64,000 nucleotides of DNA. It comes from Candidatus Zixiibacteriota bacterium. Lineage in GTDB: Bacteria; Zixibacteria; MSB-5A5; GN15; FEB-12. Where the stretch lies: assembly GCA_028289585.1 (NCBI GenBank), contig JANQPI010000026.1:1-64000 (forward strand). The letters are read 5' to 3'. Below, one piece after another: positions 51,387 through 60,643 of this stretch. Positions within the stretch are counted from its first letter, which is position 1; every line of letters starts with the position of its first letter. Below the pieces are notes generated by a model. That model saw only the letters and a list, made by a program, of their open reading frames with translations, made no database searches and had not been told where the DNA came from. Made by a program: the position numbers and the translations under genes.

Positions 51387-53597
51387 ATGCAACGTCTGGC
51401 AATGCGCCTTGTCCTGTCTGTCTTTGCGTTTGTTGTGGTCGCCACGACGGTGTCGTCGGAGGTTATTCCGAACGAGCTGCAACGCTGGGAGCGACTCTTT
51501 GACCCCGCGGTTGAGGGTGACCGAGCAGTGCACTTCAATCAGCGTGGATCGACGCCCCAGGCCGCAGCGATACCAAATGATGCGGATGTCGTTGCGGAGT
51601 GGATCGGGGCAGTACCGTGGCCGGTCGGTGTTGGCTGGGGCGGCGAAACCTACTTTGGATCGATTTCTCGGGGCTCTCTATTCTTCGGCTCAACGATTGC
51701 CAACGGCGATCTCTACCCGGTCGATCTCGTCATCTCAACAACCGATACATCGCTTTGCCAGACATTTCGCCGTGATCTAGGCTACGTCGCCTCCGGTGTC
51801 GGTACGTTCCCCGGTGCGGCTTACGACATGTCCGACCCAAACAACCCGCGCCGCCTCAACATCTGCTTTGTCGAAGATGCTGGCGAAGGGGCTGTAAATC
51901 TCACCTGGGACCCGAGCAACACTAACTCAGGTAAACGAGAATACGTTTTCATCATGGACACCGACTATGATGGTACCGGAGCGACATACGCGAGCGCGAA
52001 TATCTTCCAGGATGCCAACACGCTTCCGGTCGTCTACGCTTGGTGGCCGCGAGTTGCGACGGGCCGTGTGTTGCTTCAGTCCAACGGTACGCTGGAAATC
52101 AATCCATACTTCGTCCGTAATCTCCGCGGTCTGCCCGATCAGTCGTCGTTGACGCTTGGCTGGGCTACCGCATTTCCCGGGATCGCGCAGTTTCAGGTCT
52201 CTCTCGGGATAACCAACCCGCCACCGCCGACCGCAATCATTTCCGGAAGCGACCGTACGTATGAGGCGACCGGACTGGTCAATGGCGCCACCTATTACTA
52301 CAAGATCGAGGGGTTGGATGGCGAAGGTAACCCGATTGCTGAATCGGAGATTGCGTCCGCTGTTGTTCAGCAGGTGAGCCAGGGAATGAGTATCAATTCC
52401 GTCTGGCACGGTCGTGGTACCTACGGCGATTGCTGGGGATATATCGACCCCGCCGACAGCACCGAGTATGCGCTCATCTGTGCTCGCAATGAGGGTGTCA
52501 GTATTATCGACATCAACGTTGATCCGCCGGTTGAGGTTGGCTTTATGCCGGCGCCGTTCTTTGGCGCCGACGCCAAAGATGTCAAAACGAAAGATACCTA
52601 TGCGTTCGTTGTGAACGAGTACTCGGTTGTCCAGGTCTTCGATATCACGGATGTCACCGCGCCGGTTCAGATCGGTTCGTTTGAACCGGATGGGGGATCA
52701 AATCTCGGTTCGCACAACTGTCTGATCGATGGCGATTACCTGTATGTCATCGGTAATCACGGTGTCGGTGGGTTGGAGATTGTCGACATCTCAGACCCCG
52801 CCAATCCGGTGGAAATCGCTGACTTCCAGCCATTCTACTATCACGATATTGATGTTCGCAACGACACGATCGCCGCTGCCGGTATCTACGGCGATGGCGT
52901 GGATATCCTTGACGTAACCGATAAACTCAATCCACAGTTGGTCGCTCGCTTCAACTACCCCGGCTCGGGGGCACATAACTGTGAATTCACGCCCGATGGA
53001 CAGCACGTTTTTATCGGCGATGAAATCGGAACCGGTCAGTGGACACGAACATTCGATATCTCCGACATGACCTCGATCAATATGGTATCGGAAATCATCG
53101 TCGACAGTGCAGCATCAGTTCACAACTGCTACATCGTCGATACGTTTCTCTACGTTGCTCACTATACCGAAGGCATTCGGGTCTGGTCGATTGCCGATCC
53201 GGCGAACCCCTACGAGGTTGCCTATTACGATTCCTATCCGAATCCCGGTTTCGGTTACAGCGGCTGCTGGACAGTTTATCCGTTCCTGCCGTCGGGTCGC
53301 ATTATCGCATCAGACATGCAGACCGGACTCTATGTCCTCAATGCCGATTTCCTGAGTGCGCCGCCGAGTTGTTGTATCGGTACAGTTGGTAATGTCGACT
53401 GCGACGGCGCTGAAGGCGTCGGACTTCCGGATCTCTCAACGCTGATCGATAACCTCTTTATCACCTTCACACCGCTTTGTTGTGAGGCGGAGGGAAATGT
53501 GGACGGTTCCGAGGACGGTGCCGTGTCACTTCCCGACCTGTCGGTCCTGATCGATCATCTGTTCATCTCGTTCACACCTTTGGCTGCCTGCGAGTAA
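51387..53597 (+). CDS. Secreted choice-of-anchor-B/LVIVD-repeat protein with dockerin-like tail
   Basis: The protein (736 residues from ATG 51387, AGGAA upstream) has a signal peptide (LVLSVFAFVVVATTVSSE). A first beta domain (about 50-300) is followed by a fibronectin-like piece, then beta-propeller-like repeats with SIIDINVDPPVEVGF, VQVFDITDVTAPVQIGSF and GLEIVDISDPANPVEIADF (LVIVD motifs), and finally two dockerin-like units, DCDGAEGVGLPDLSTLIDNLFI and SEDGAVSLPDLSVLIDHLFI. It is probably exported and held at the surface by the tail. The ORF track start 11 codons upstream lacks a ribosome site. A strong terminator follows. Confidence 0.8.
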   Translation: MQRLAMRLVLSVFAFVVVATTVSSEVIPNELQRWERLFDPAVEGDRAVHFNQRGSTPQAAAIPNDADVVAEWIGAVPWPVGVGWGGETYFGSISRGSLFFGSTIANGDLYPVDLVISTTDTSLCQTFRRDLGYVASGVGTFPGAAYDMSDPNNPRRLNICFVEDAGEGAVNLTWDPSNTNSGKREYVFIMDTDYDGTGATYASANIFQDANTLPVVYAWWPRVATGRVLLQSNGTLEINPYFVRNLRGLPDQSSLTLGWATAFPGIAQFQVSLGITNPPPPTAIISGSDRTYEATGLVNGATYYYKIEGLDGEGNPIAESEIASAVVQQVSQGMSINSVWHGRGTYGDCWGYIDPADSTEYALICARNEGVSIIDINVDPPVEVGFMPAPFFGADAKDVKTKDTYAFVVNEYSVVQVFDITDVTAPVQIGSFEPDGGSNLGSHNCLIDGDYLYVIGNHGVGGLEIVDISDPANPVEIADFQPFYYHDIDVRNDTIAAAGIYGDGVDILDVTDKLNPQLVARFNYPGSGAHNCEFTPDGQHVFIGDEIGTGQWTRTFDISDMTSINMVSEIIVDSAASVHNCYIVDTFLYVAHYTEGIRVWSIADPANPYEVAYYDSYPNPGFGYSGCWTVYPFLPSGRIIASDMQTGLYVLNADFLSAPPSCCIGTVGNVDCDGAEGVGLPDLSTLIDNLFITFTPLCCEAEGNVDGSEDGAVSLPDLSVLIDHLFISFTPLAACE

Positions 53598-53618
53598 AAG
53601 TTCTCAGATAGCCAACAA

Positions 53619-53666
53619 GACAATGAGAAACGCCCGATCGATCGCGACCGGGCGTTTTTCATTGTC
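53619..53666. terminator. Very strong bidirectional terminator hairpin
   Basis: GACAATGAGAAACGCCCG pairs with CGGGCGTTTTTCATTGTC over 18 positions (one G-U pair in RNA) around a 12-nt loop. On the plus strand the stem is crossed by TTTTT; on the minus strand TTTCTCATTG follows the GC core. It separates two convergent genes and can serve both. Confidence 0.88.
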
Positions 53667-53693
53667 AGAGTTGTGGGAGTAGCTATGGTTTAC

Positions 53694-54962
53694 TTAGTGC
53701 TGCCGTGTAATCGGCATCGTCATACACCGAGCCCCACCGCGACCGCGCGATAACTCTGCACCGGATAGCGTCACCAGCAGGTGACTTGCGGTGCTCGGGT
53801 CACGTTTTACCACTTCCTCGGGTCGAATGATCTCGTAGCCGGCTTTGGCAAACGCATCGATTGTGTGGATGTTGCGTTCGTAGATGAACGTGATCTGAGG
53901 GCTCAACGCAAACATGTTGGCCCCATCGGTCCATTGCTCGCGCGTTTGGTAATGCGGGATGTCCCCGCCACACGGAATACGATTCCGAAATGAGTAGCCG
54001 AGGGTTTCCAGCGTCGTGAAGAGCCCGCGATCTCCTGATGTGTAGGTCGCTTGCACCGATCCTCCAACACTTTCAAACACGGTGCAGGGGATTGGATGAC
54101 TGTCATCGGCCTCGGAGAAGAAAGGCGGATAGTAGACGCAATCGTGCGGGCCAATGATCGTGAAGACCGTATCCAGATGCATCGTCGCGCGATCAGACGG
54201 CATCTCCACCTGAATGACACGCTTGACGGTACCGTCGGCGATCAGCCTGCGCGCAAGCAGCATCGCGGCGGTCGGAGAGCTTCGTTCGCCGGTACCGATC
54301 AACAGTGTTTCATCGTCGATAAGATTGATGTCGCCGCCCTCTAACGAAATGCTCCCCGTCAGGCCGTGACTGGTGGCATCATCGAGAACGTCGACAATGG
54401 CGTAGTCCGTGAAGAGGGGATGATTGCAGAAGATGTAGCGAGCCAACAGAGCTTCGCGCCGCCTGATTGCTTTCGCTGGATGGGCCAGGATGAACGACTG
54501 ACCTACGATCATGCCGATGTCGCGCGTAAACAGCAGATTCGGCGCTGGAGGAAAAAGCACGGTATAGCCGCGGTGATCTGGATCCTCGGGCTTGTACGCT
54601 CCGGCAATCAGCAGCTGAACGAGAACGTCAAGGGGGAGGTCGTTGGAGAGCAAAGAGTCGTGGGTTCGCACACCAACCCGCTCCAGCGCCGACACCGCTC
54701 CGACAACATCCGAGCGAACTTCGCGATCGGTCAGAATATCTTTCAGAAGCTCGGCAAACTCGATAACGCCATCGTCGCCTACCATCCAACGAAGACAGTT
54801 CGTGAACTCCCGATGATCGTGGGCGGCACGGTCCGTAAAGAGAACATCCTCAATGAGGAACTTCTCGGGCATGTCGTCCTCTACGGTCACGAGATTCCAC
54901 TCGTAACCCGGTTCATGGATGATCACCTGAGACAACGGTGCGTATTCATTCTGGACGGGCAT
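53694..54962 (-). CDS. arcA: Arginine deiminase
   Basis: The product of 422 residues carries the guanidino-modifying signatures: LFTRDIGMIVG, SLEGGDINLID, the catalytic His in ATMHLDTVFTIIG and the nucleophilic Cys in GGARCMTMPI near the end. It hydrolyses arginine to citrulline and ammonia, the first step of the arginine deiminase pathway. No ornithine transcarbamylase or carbamate kinase lies nearby. Start ATG 54962 gives MPVQNEYAPLSQVIIHEPG, the usual family N-terminus. Confidence 0.9.
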   Translation of the reverse strand: MPVQNEYAPLSQVIIHEPGYEWNLVTVEDDMPEKFLIEDVLFTDRAAHDHREFTNCLRWMVGDDGVIEFAELLKDILTDREVRSDVVGAVSALERVGVRTHDSLLSNDLPLDVLVQLLIAGAYKPEDPDHRGYTVLFPPAPNLLFTRDIGMIVGQSFILAHPAKAIRRREALLARYIFCNHPLFTDYAIVDVLDDATSHGLTGSISLEGGDINLIDDETLLIGTGERSSPTAAMLLARRLIADGTVKRVIQVEMPSDRATMHLDTVFTIIGPHDCVYYPPFFSEADDSHPIPCTVFESVGGSVQATYTSGDRGLFTTLETLGYSFRNRIPCGGDIPHYQTREQWTDGANMFALSPQITFIYERNIHTIDAFAKAGYEIIRPEEVVKRDPSTASHLLVTLSGAELSRGRGGARCMTMPITRQH

Positions 54963-55033
54963 GGGTCACTCACTTTGGCTTTAGCTACGGGGGAGAGAAA
55001 TACCCGCTCGGTTGCCCAACGTCAAGCGCCGGT

Positions 55034-56056
55034 CTAGGATCCGATGCGGGCGAGCAACGCCTCTCCGGCTGCCAGACCAGACAGATACGCCCCCTCGATA
55101 CGCGCGGCGCCAAACGCATCGCCGGCAAAGACGAGGGGGGCTGGTCGATCGGCGGCAAGGTACGGTCCCGGATGCTGAATAAGCGCCTGGCTGTAGCGCC
55201 AGCGGTGGAGATACGTTTCCGTCACCACGGCATTTCCGATCCAGCGCTCGGCGGCTTCCAGCAACTCCTCCGTGATCCTGGTGGGGTCATCATCAAAACG
55301 GGCGGTGCTGAAGCCTGGGCCAGCATGGATCGTCACTACCGGCTGTTTGCTGACCCCTTTCTGCTGGTTATCCGCCAGCCAGGCAATCGGCTCGCCATCT
55401 CCGTGCAGGCCTCCGGGCGACGGAACCCGACTTGGCCGGTCGAGCGCTACCAACAGCGCGAAACACGGTGCATAAGAAATACGGGCCAGAGCTTCAGCAA
55501 CAGGCGGTTCGAGTCCCACTTTACCGGCTTCCAGCAGCGCGAGCGCTTGCGGAACCGGTGGGGTCAGGATCAGGCGGTCAGCACCGACGAGCTCACCTGA
55601 CTCCACCGTGATCTCCCAACGATGATTGTGGGCGGTGATGGCTGTGACGCGTGTCTCCTGATGGACCGCCAGGTTAGTGGCGAGCTGTGCCGGGATTCCG
55701 TTCATGCTGTCAGCTCCCCGATAGCGCGGATAGCCGTTGCCGACCCGGTCGTGGCCGTCGGCTGTGGGAAAACCGCGTGCCCAAACAGCACACGAACCAC
55801 CCGCAAGCCAATCGGTGACAAGCCGTGTAAACTGCTGATTCCGTGCCGTGAAGTACTGGGCGCCATGGTCGGCCAGCGCATCGCCCAACTTTCGACTCGC
55901 CATGCGACCACCGGGTCGCCGTCCTTTGTCGACTACGAGTGGTTGCAGACCATTTTCGGCCAACACCCGGGCTGCGGCGAGTCCGGCAATACCAGACCCA
56001 ACAATAACAACCGGGTGAACGCGATCGAGCAGTGGACTCATCATTGATGACCACAT
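55034..56056 (-). CDS. Renalase-like FAD/NAD(P)-dependent oxidoreductase
   Basis: The product of 340 residues opens VVIVGSGIAGLAAARVLAENGLQPLVVDKGRRPGGRMASRKL, the FAD motif with the GGRM(A/S)SR sequence typical of renalase-like proteins, followed by HGAQYFTARN. It ends LVFAGDAFGAARIEGAYLSGLAAGEALL. Bacterial renalases oxidise off-form dihydronicotinamides. Several in-frame Mets (56056, 56044, 56041) could be the start; none has a clear ribosome site. Confidence 0.85.
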   Translation of the reverse strand: MWSSMMSPLLDRVHPVVIVGSGIAGLAAARVLAENGLQPLVVDKGRRPGGRMASRKLGDALADHGAQYFTARNQQFTRLVTDWLAGGSCAVWARGFPTADGHDRVGNGYPRYRGADSMNGIPAQLATNLAVHQETRVTAITAHNHRWEITVESGELVGADRLILTPPVPQALALLEAGKVGLEPPVAEALARISYAPCFALLVALDRPSRVPSPGGLHGDGEPIAWLADNQQKGVSKQPVVTIHAGPGFSTARFDDDPTRITEELLEAAERWIGNAVVTETYLHRWRYSQALIQHPGPYLAADRPAPLVFAGDAFGAARIEGAYLSGLAAGEALLARIGS

Positions 56057-56245
56057 CGTAAGGGCGGAACTGGCATCATGGTGCTGTCAAGGAACGGGTC
56101 GATTACCGGTCGAATCAAGAGAAAGCCACGGGTATGTGTAATGCTACTCGCCACCGAACGACAACCCCCAGGGATAGCGTTGGCCGACTCGCACTCATGG
56201 CCATATATTGAATCTCAGTGGGGCTGTGCTGTGGGAGGCACAGAA

Positions 56246-57517
56246 ATGCGCTATGCTATAGTTGGTAACGGTGTTGCCGGTATCAACGCCGCCAACACAT
56301 TGCGACACCGCGACGAATCTGCTTCGATCTCGCTCGTCAGTTCCGAGCGTGATCACTTCTTTAGTCGTACCGCTTTGATGTACGTTGCCTGCGGACAACT
56401 GTCCGAGGCATGTGTCGAACCGTACGAACGCGACTACTATGAAAAAATGGGTTTCACTCGTGTACGCGAGCGTGCCTCCGGAATCGATGCCGCGAATCAC
56501 CAGTTGATCTTTGATTCCGGCAATCGCCTTGAGTACGATCGGCTGCTGCTTGCCTGTGGCTCGGTTGCCGTCGCACCACCATGGCCCGGGAGTGACATTG
56601 GTGGTGTCGGTCACTTTGTGACGTGGGACGATCTGACGTGGTTGCGCCGTGAGATGACACAAGCTAAGCGCGCTGTGGTCGTCGGGGGCGGATTGATTGG
56701 GATCGAGGTCTGCGAGGTTCTCATCCAGGCCGGTATCGAAACGCACTTTCTGATCCGAGAAAAGAAATTCTGGCCGATCGCTCTGTCGGCCGCCGAAAGC
56801 GATGTTGTCGTTCCGCACATGAAGCACCACGGCTGCCACGTTCACCTCGGAACCGAGATGGCCGAAGCAGTCGCAACTAACGGCCGCCTCTCGTCCGTTC
56901 GGCTGAGCGACGGTAGCCAACTCGACTGCGACTTGCTTGTCGTGGCTATTGGCGTGCGACCCCAGACTGATTGGCTTCGTGAAACTGGCATTGCTCTCGA
57001 CGATCGCGGTGGAATCATTGTTGATGACCAGCTTAAGACGAATCTACGTGATGTTTACGCTGCCGGCGATTGTTCTTCGGTGGTCTGGTTCAATGGCGTC
57101 CAGCGTCCGGAACAGCTCTGGTACACCAGTCGCGACCAGGGCGTAGTTGCCGGACATAACATGGTTGGTGATGCCCGTGAGTATCGGCGCGGGACCTTCT
57201 ATAACTCGGCTAAGTTCTTTGACATCGAATACACCACTGCCGGACTCGTCAACTTTCATGTCGAGGGTGAAGTGGACTGGTGGCAGCACGAGCCGGGAAC
57301 ATACTACACAACGCGCATTACGTATCTCCCCGCTGAGAACAATCGGGTGATCGGATTCAACGGTCTCGGACGGCGCTGGGATCATTCGATCCTCGTTCAA
57401 TGGATTGAGGAGCGACGAACGCTTGAGTGGATGCTGCGCCATCTTGGTGAAGCGAATTTTGACGAGGAATTCATGCCCCGGTTTGCCGCTACGGTCCCGG
57501 TTGAGGGAGGTCGCTAA
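56246..57517 (+). CDS. Pyridine nucleotide-disulphide-type FAD oxidoreductase
   Basis: The protein (423 residues) has two Rossmann motifs, MRYAIVGNGVAGINAANTLR and RAVVVGGGLIGIEVCEVL, and the FAD-binding LRDVYAAGDCSSV, with no CxxxxC disulphide, as in NirB-type or ferredoxin reductases. The ATG at 56246 follows GGGAGG; the ORF track begins 56 codons upstream without similarity. The stop overlaps the start of a membrane polyferredoxin (TAATG), suggesting that it exchanges electrons between NAD(P)H and that protein. Confidence 0.85.
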   Translation: MRYAIVGNGVAGINAANTLRHRDESASISLVSSERDHFFSRTALMYVACGQLSEACVEPYERDYYEKMGFTRVRERASGIDAANHQLIFDSGNRLEYDRLLLACGSVAVAPPWPGSDIGGVGHFVTWDDLTWLRREMTQAKRAVVVGGGLIGIEVCEVLIQAGIETHFLIREKKFWPIALSAAESDVVVPHMKHHGCHVHLGTEMAEAVATNGRLSSVRLSDGSQLDCDLLVVAIGVRPQTDWLRETGIALDDRGGIIVDDQLKTNLRDVYAAGDCSSVVWFNGVQRPEQLWYTSRDQGVVAGHNMVGDAREYRRGTFYNSAKFFDIEYTTAGLVNFHVEGEVDWWQHEPGTYYTTRITYLPAENNRVIGFNGLGRRWDHSILVQWIEERRTLEWMLRHLGEANFDEEFMPRFAATVPVEGGR

Positions 57518-58620
57518 TGCAGTCCGGACTCATGAATACGTTTCAGAGCGGCATTAAGACACGCAACTGGGCCGCCTGGGCAATCGCTATTGCCCTCTTC
57601 GCCTTCTACATTCTCATCTACTTTGATTACGCTCTTGGTATTCTCGGCCCGGTCGCCGAGCGACTCGGCATGGGCATTTGGACGTTGTACGGACTGATGT
57701 ACACGATCGCGATGATTATCGGTGGCATCTACTTCCTGCATAAGCATGGCAACAGCCGTTACCATCAGGTTCGAACGATCGTGGTGGTGCTCGTCCAGAT
57801 CATCTTCGCGTTCTCGATTCCACTCGTTATGGAGATCTTCGACTCTAAGGGCTTTATCCTGTCGCTCTTCTGGCCATTGAAAATCGAATACTTCTATCCA
57901 CAGAATATTTTCACCTACCCACTGACCCTCGTGCTCTATGCGTTCCTCAGTTTTGTTATCGGCGTTCCGCTGCTTACGTATTTCTACGGTAAACGCTGGT
58001 ACTGTTCCTGGGTGTGTGGGTGTGGTGGACTCGCCGAAACAGCAGGAGATCCGTTCCGTCATCTGTCAGATCGGAAAGCCAAAGCGTGGAAATTTGAACA
58101 GTGGTCGATCCATCTCGTCATGTTCGCGGCTTTCGCGACTACCGCAATGGTGATTATCAACTGGTCGTTGCATCACACGTCACCAGACGGTCAATGGATC
58201 ACGCAGTATCCGCTGTTTGACTCGATTGCAACGACAGTTCAAAAAGGCTACCAAACGGTCGTCGTTGCGATGCTCTCCGGCGTGATTGGTGTCGGTCTTT
58301 ATCCCTTAATGGGAACGCGGGTCTGGTGTCGGTTCTTCTGTCCGTTGGCGGCGATTCTGGGGATCATCCAAAAGCTCGGACGGTTCCGCATTACCGTGAA
58401 ACCGGACATGTGTATTTCGTGTGGAAACTGTTCGACGTATTGCGAGATGGGAATCGACGTTCGCCAGTACGCGCAGAACAATCAGAGCTTCAAACGAGCC
58501 GCCTGTGTCGGCTGCGGCATGTGCGCTCACGTCTGTCCGCGCGGAGTGTTACGGTTAGAGAACAAAGCTGACCTGCGCGAGTCAGCCGACAAAGAGCGTC
58601 GGCCGATCGTAGATATGTAA
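57517..58620 (+). CDS. Membrane-bound 4Fe-4S polyferredoxin, NapH-like
   Basis: The product of 367 residues has about six membrane segments, a Cys motif WYCSWVCGCGGLAETAGDP, a second motif VWCRFFCPLAAILG, and two [4Fe-4S] sites, CISCGNCSTYCE and CVGCGMCAHVCP. Overlap with the oxidoreductase gene marks a two-gene unit. It is distinct from the NapH-like protein at 9296 in having the CxCGG-type first motif. Likely a conduit between a soluble flavoprotein and the quinone pool; the acceptor is unknown. Confidence 0.83.
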   Translation: MQSGLMNTFQSGIKTRNWAAWAIAIALFAFYILIYFDYALGILGPVAERLGMGIWTLYGLMYTIAMIIGGIYFLHKHGNSRYHQVRTIVVVLVQIIFAFSIPLVMEIFDSKGFILSLFWPLKIEYFYPQNIFTYPLTLVLYAFLSFVIGVPLLTYFYGKRWYCSWVCGCGGLAETAGDPFRHLSDRKAKAWKFEQWSIHLVMFAAFATTAMVIINWSLHHTSPDGQWITQYPLFDSIATTVQKGYQTVVVAMLSGVIGVGLYPLMGTRVWCRFFCPLAAILGIIQKLGRFRITVKPDMCISCGNCSTYCEMGIDVRQYAQNNQSFKRAACVGCGMCAHVCPRGVLRLENKADLRESADKERRPIVDM

Positions 58621-58623
58621 CGA

Positions 58624-59649
58624 TTATCGCTCTGACGAAGTCGTCTGCTTTTCGGTCACTAACTCACCACCGCAGCTCGATCCGGCCCCGGCCGTGCAGC
58701 CAAAGCAATGGTTCGCGGTTCGAATCGCACGCTTCATAAAGCGTTCATAATCCCAGCTGTCGATGTGAGCGACCGGCTCGACCGTCAGGTCGAGCATCTG
58801 GTTGAAATCGCAGTCATAGATACGACCATCCCACCCGACCGAAATCTGATGCCGGCACATCAGGCCTTCGAGTGTACCAGGGTTGTAAGCGTTGACGAGC
58901 AGCGTCATGTACTCTTCAAACTTCTCCTTGCGGACGAGCGACGCCAGGAAGCGATTGATGGGCAGATTGTTGATGCAGTAGAGGTTGTTGAAGACGATTC
59001 CATAGCGTCGATCGAGCTGATCCTTAAACTCTCGCTCCAACTGCGTCTGTGGTGCCGAAAGAAAGAGGCCGCTTGGGTTGTACACCAGGTGCAGGGGGAG
59101 TTTTGGATTGATTCCATACCCCTTGGCGTTGAATTTCTGAAGCGCAGTAATCGACGCATCAAACACTCCGTCACCGCGCTGCTGGTCGGTTCGCGACGCC
59201 GCAAAGTACGGCAATGATGCGACAATCTCGACTTCATGGTCGGTCAGGAAATCGTAGAGGTAGTTAAATGCTTTGACCTCGTTGATCGTAAGATTGTTGC
59301 GGTCGATAACGTGCTTGCCGAGTCGTTTCGATTCGGTGACAAGATAACGGAACTGCGGACAGATTTCTGGCGCTCCGCCGGTGATGTCGACCGTCTCCAC
59401 TTCTGGGAGTGAGGCGACGATCTCCATGCACCGCTCGGCCGTCTCGCGGGTCATCGATTCCGTGCGCGTTGGTCCGGCATCGACATGGCAATGCACGCAC
59501 GTCTGGTTGCATTGTTTGCCGACGTTGATCTGAAATGTTTTGAGAGACAGCGCTCGTAGCGAGGGCGAACCGCCGTTGACGTCAGCAATCGTGGCGGCGA
59601 AACCGGTTGGGTATGATCCAAGAACACGGAGTTGTTTCTGTATTTTCAT
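58624..59649 (-). CDS. arsS: Arsenosugar biosynthesis-type radical SAM protein ArsS
   Basis: The product of 341 residues has the radical SAM motif NVGKQCNQTCVHCHVDAGP (CxxxCxxC), TVDITGGAPEICPQFRYL and a C-terminal cysteine-rich tail, NHCFGCTAGAGSSCGGEL, that matches the DUF3641/ArsS group as I recall it. ArsS adds a deoxyadenosyl unit to methylated arsenic in arsenosugar formation. It is followed by a carboxymuconolactone-decarboxylase-like protein and a DUF2064 glycosyltransferase, the standard partners. No arsM is in the window. Confidence 0.88.
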   Translation of the reverse strand: MKIQKQLRVLGSYPTGFAATIADVNGGSPSLRALSLKTFQINVGKQCNQTCVHCHVDAGPTRTESMTRETAERCMEIVASLPEVETVDITGGAPEICPQFRYLVTESKRLGKHVIDRNNLTINEVKAFNYLYDFLTDHEVEIVASLPYFAASRTDQQRGDGVFDASITALQKFNAKGYGINPKLPLHLVYNPSGLFLSAPQTQLEREFKDQLDRRYGIVFNNLYCINNLPINRFLASLVRKEKFEEYMTLLVNAYNPGTLEGLMCRHQISVGWDGRIYDCDFNQMLDLTVEPVAHIDSWDYERFMKRAIRTANHCFGCTAGAGSSCGGELVTEKQTTSSER

Positions 59650-59652
59650 ACG

Positions 59653-59985
59653 CTAGAGCGTCTTTGCGTCGATATGATTCTGCATCTGAACCGAATGAAC
59701 GAGCGTAATCCCCGCACTCATCGCCGCCGCAACATGGACCGCTTCTGACATCATTTCCTCGTCGGCACCCTTTTCCAGCGACGCTGTGGTGTAGGCATCG
59801 ATGCAGTATGGACATTTCAATGCGGTTGCGACAGCGAGGGCGATGAGCGCCTTTTCCCGTTCGGACAATGCACCGGCGGCCATTGCCGATCCGTAGTACT
59901 CGAAGTATTTATCTGCGAGTTCTTTGTTTACTCGCCCGATATCGCCAAATTTCGCGAGGTCTTCCGATTTGAAATAGTCACCCAC
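59653..59985 (-). CDS. Arsenosugar-associated peroxidase-like (carboxymuconolactone decarboxylase/AhpD-type) protein
   Basis: The product of 110 residues has the AhpD/CMD fold with EREKALIALAVATALKCPYCIDAYTTASLEKG, the CxxC being the redox pair, and a following His region. Its start is GTG 59985 preceded by AGGAG. The gene lies between DUF2064 and arsS and overlaps the DUF2064 gene by 8 nt; such small peroxidase-like proteins accompany arsS. The exact reaction is unknown. Confidence 0.82.
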   Translation of the reverse strand: MGDYFKSEDLAKFGDIGRVNKELADKYFEYYGSAMAAGALSEREKALIALAVATALKCPYCIDAYTTASLEKGADEEMMSEAVHVAAAMSAGITLVHSVQMQNHIDAKTL

Positions 59986-60643
59986 GGTGGTGTGCTCCTG
60001 AGATGTGTGAAGAGATAAGATCGGCCAACGGATGCAATGCGGGTCGATCGTGAAGTTCGACTAAATCATTATACGTATCGATGTCCCGGCGGATCGGCAG
60101 CAGACCAACCGACGCACCGATTGCGTCAAGTCGCTCGCGGGTCAGTATGTACACGCGGTCACTCGACCACGGCATGTCGACCAGCAGGTCAGGAAGCAAT
60201 CGCTGCATCCCGATCAAGTAGTAGCCGCCATCGTGCGACGGTCCCAGCACGCAATCGTGCGTATCTAAGAGCGCAATCGCCGCATTCAAATCTTCAGCGG
60301 TCAACTCGGGGCAGTCCGCACCAATCAACAGCGCTGGACCGTCGTTGAGCAGTGAACTGAGTGCCGCGCTCATACGCATCCCCAGATCACCCTCAATCTG
60401 TGCGTCGTACGCGTCAATACCGGGATAGTCACGGGCGAACGATCGCAAATCGTTTGCATCGGCGACGAACGCAACGACCCGGGTACTTGTCGCCTTGGCG
60501 TTCTTCAATACGGTAACAGTGTACGTCAACAAAGCTTCGTAAACCGTCAGCGCATCGTCGTCGCCAATCGTTGCTGCCAGGCGCGTTTTCACCTGACCAC
60601 GATGCGGGTAGCGAGCTATGAGACCAATCGAGATGCTAGACAT
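59978..60643 (-). CDS. DUF2064 / TIGR04282-type arsenosugar biosynthesis glycosyltransferase
   Basis: The product of 221 residues begins ISIGLIARYPHRGQVKTRLAATIGDDDA, the typical nucleotide-binding start of the family, and contains LLIGADCPELTAEDL and LGPSHDGGYYLIGM with the DGGYY motif. It belongs to the GT-A fold of DUF2064 proteins found with arsS. It overlaps the downstream gene at 8 nt and the large glycosyltransferase upstream by 8 nt, so the four genes look like one operon. Confidence 0.85.
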   Translation of the reverse strand: MSSISIGLIARYPHRGQVKTRLAATIGDDDALTVYEALLTYTVTVLKNAKATSTRVVAFVADANDLRSFARDYPGIDAYDAQIEGDLGMRMSAALSSLLNDGPALLIGADCPELTAEDLNAAIALLDTHDCVLGPSHDGGYYLIGMQRLLPDLLVDMPWSSDRVYILTRERLDAIGASVGLLPIRRDIDTYNDLVELHDRPALHPLADLISSHISGAHHRG

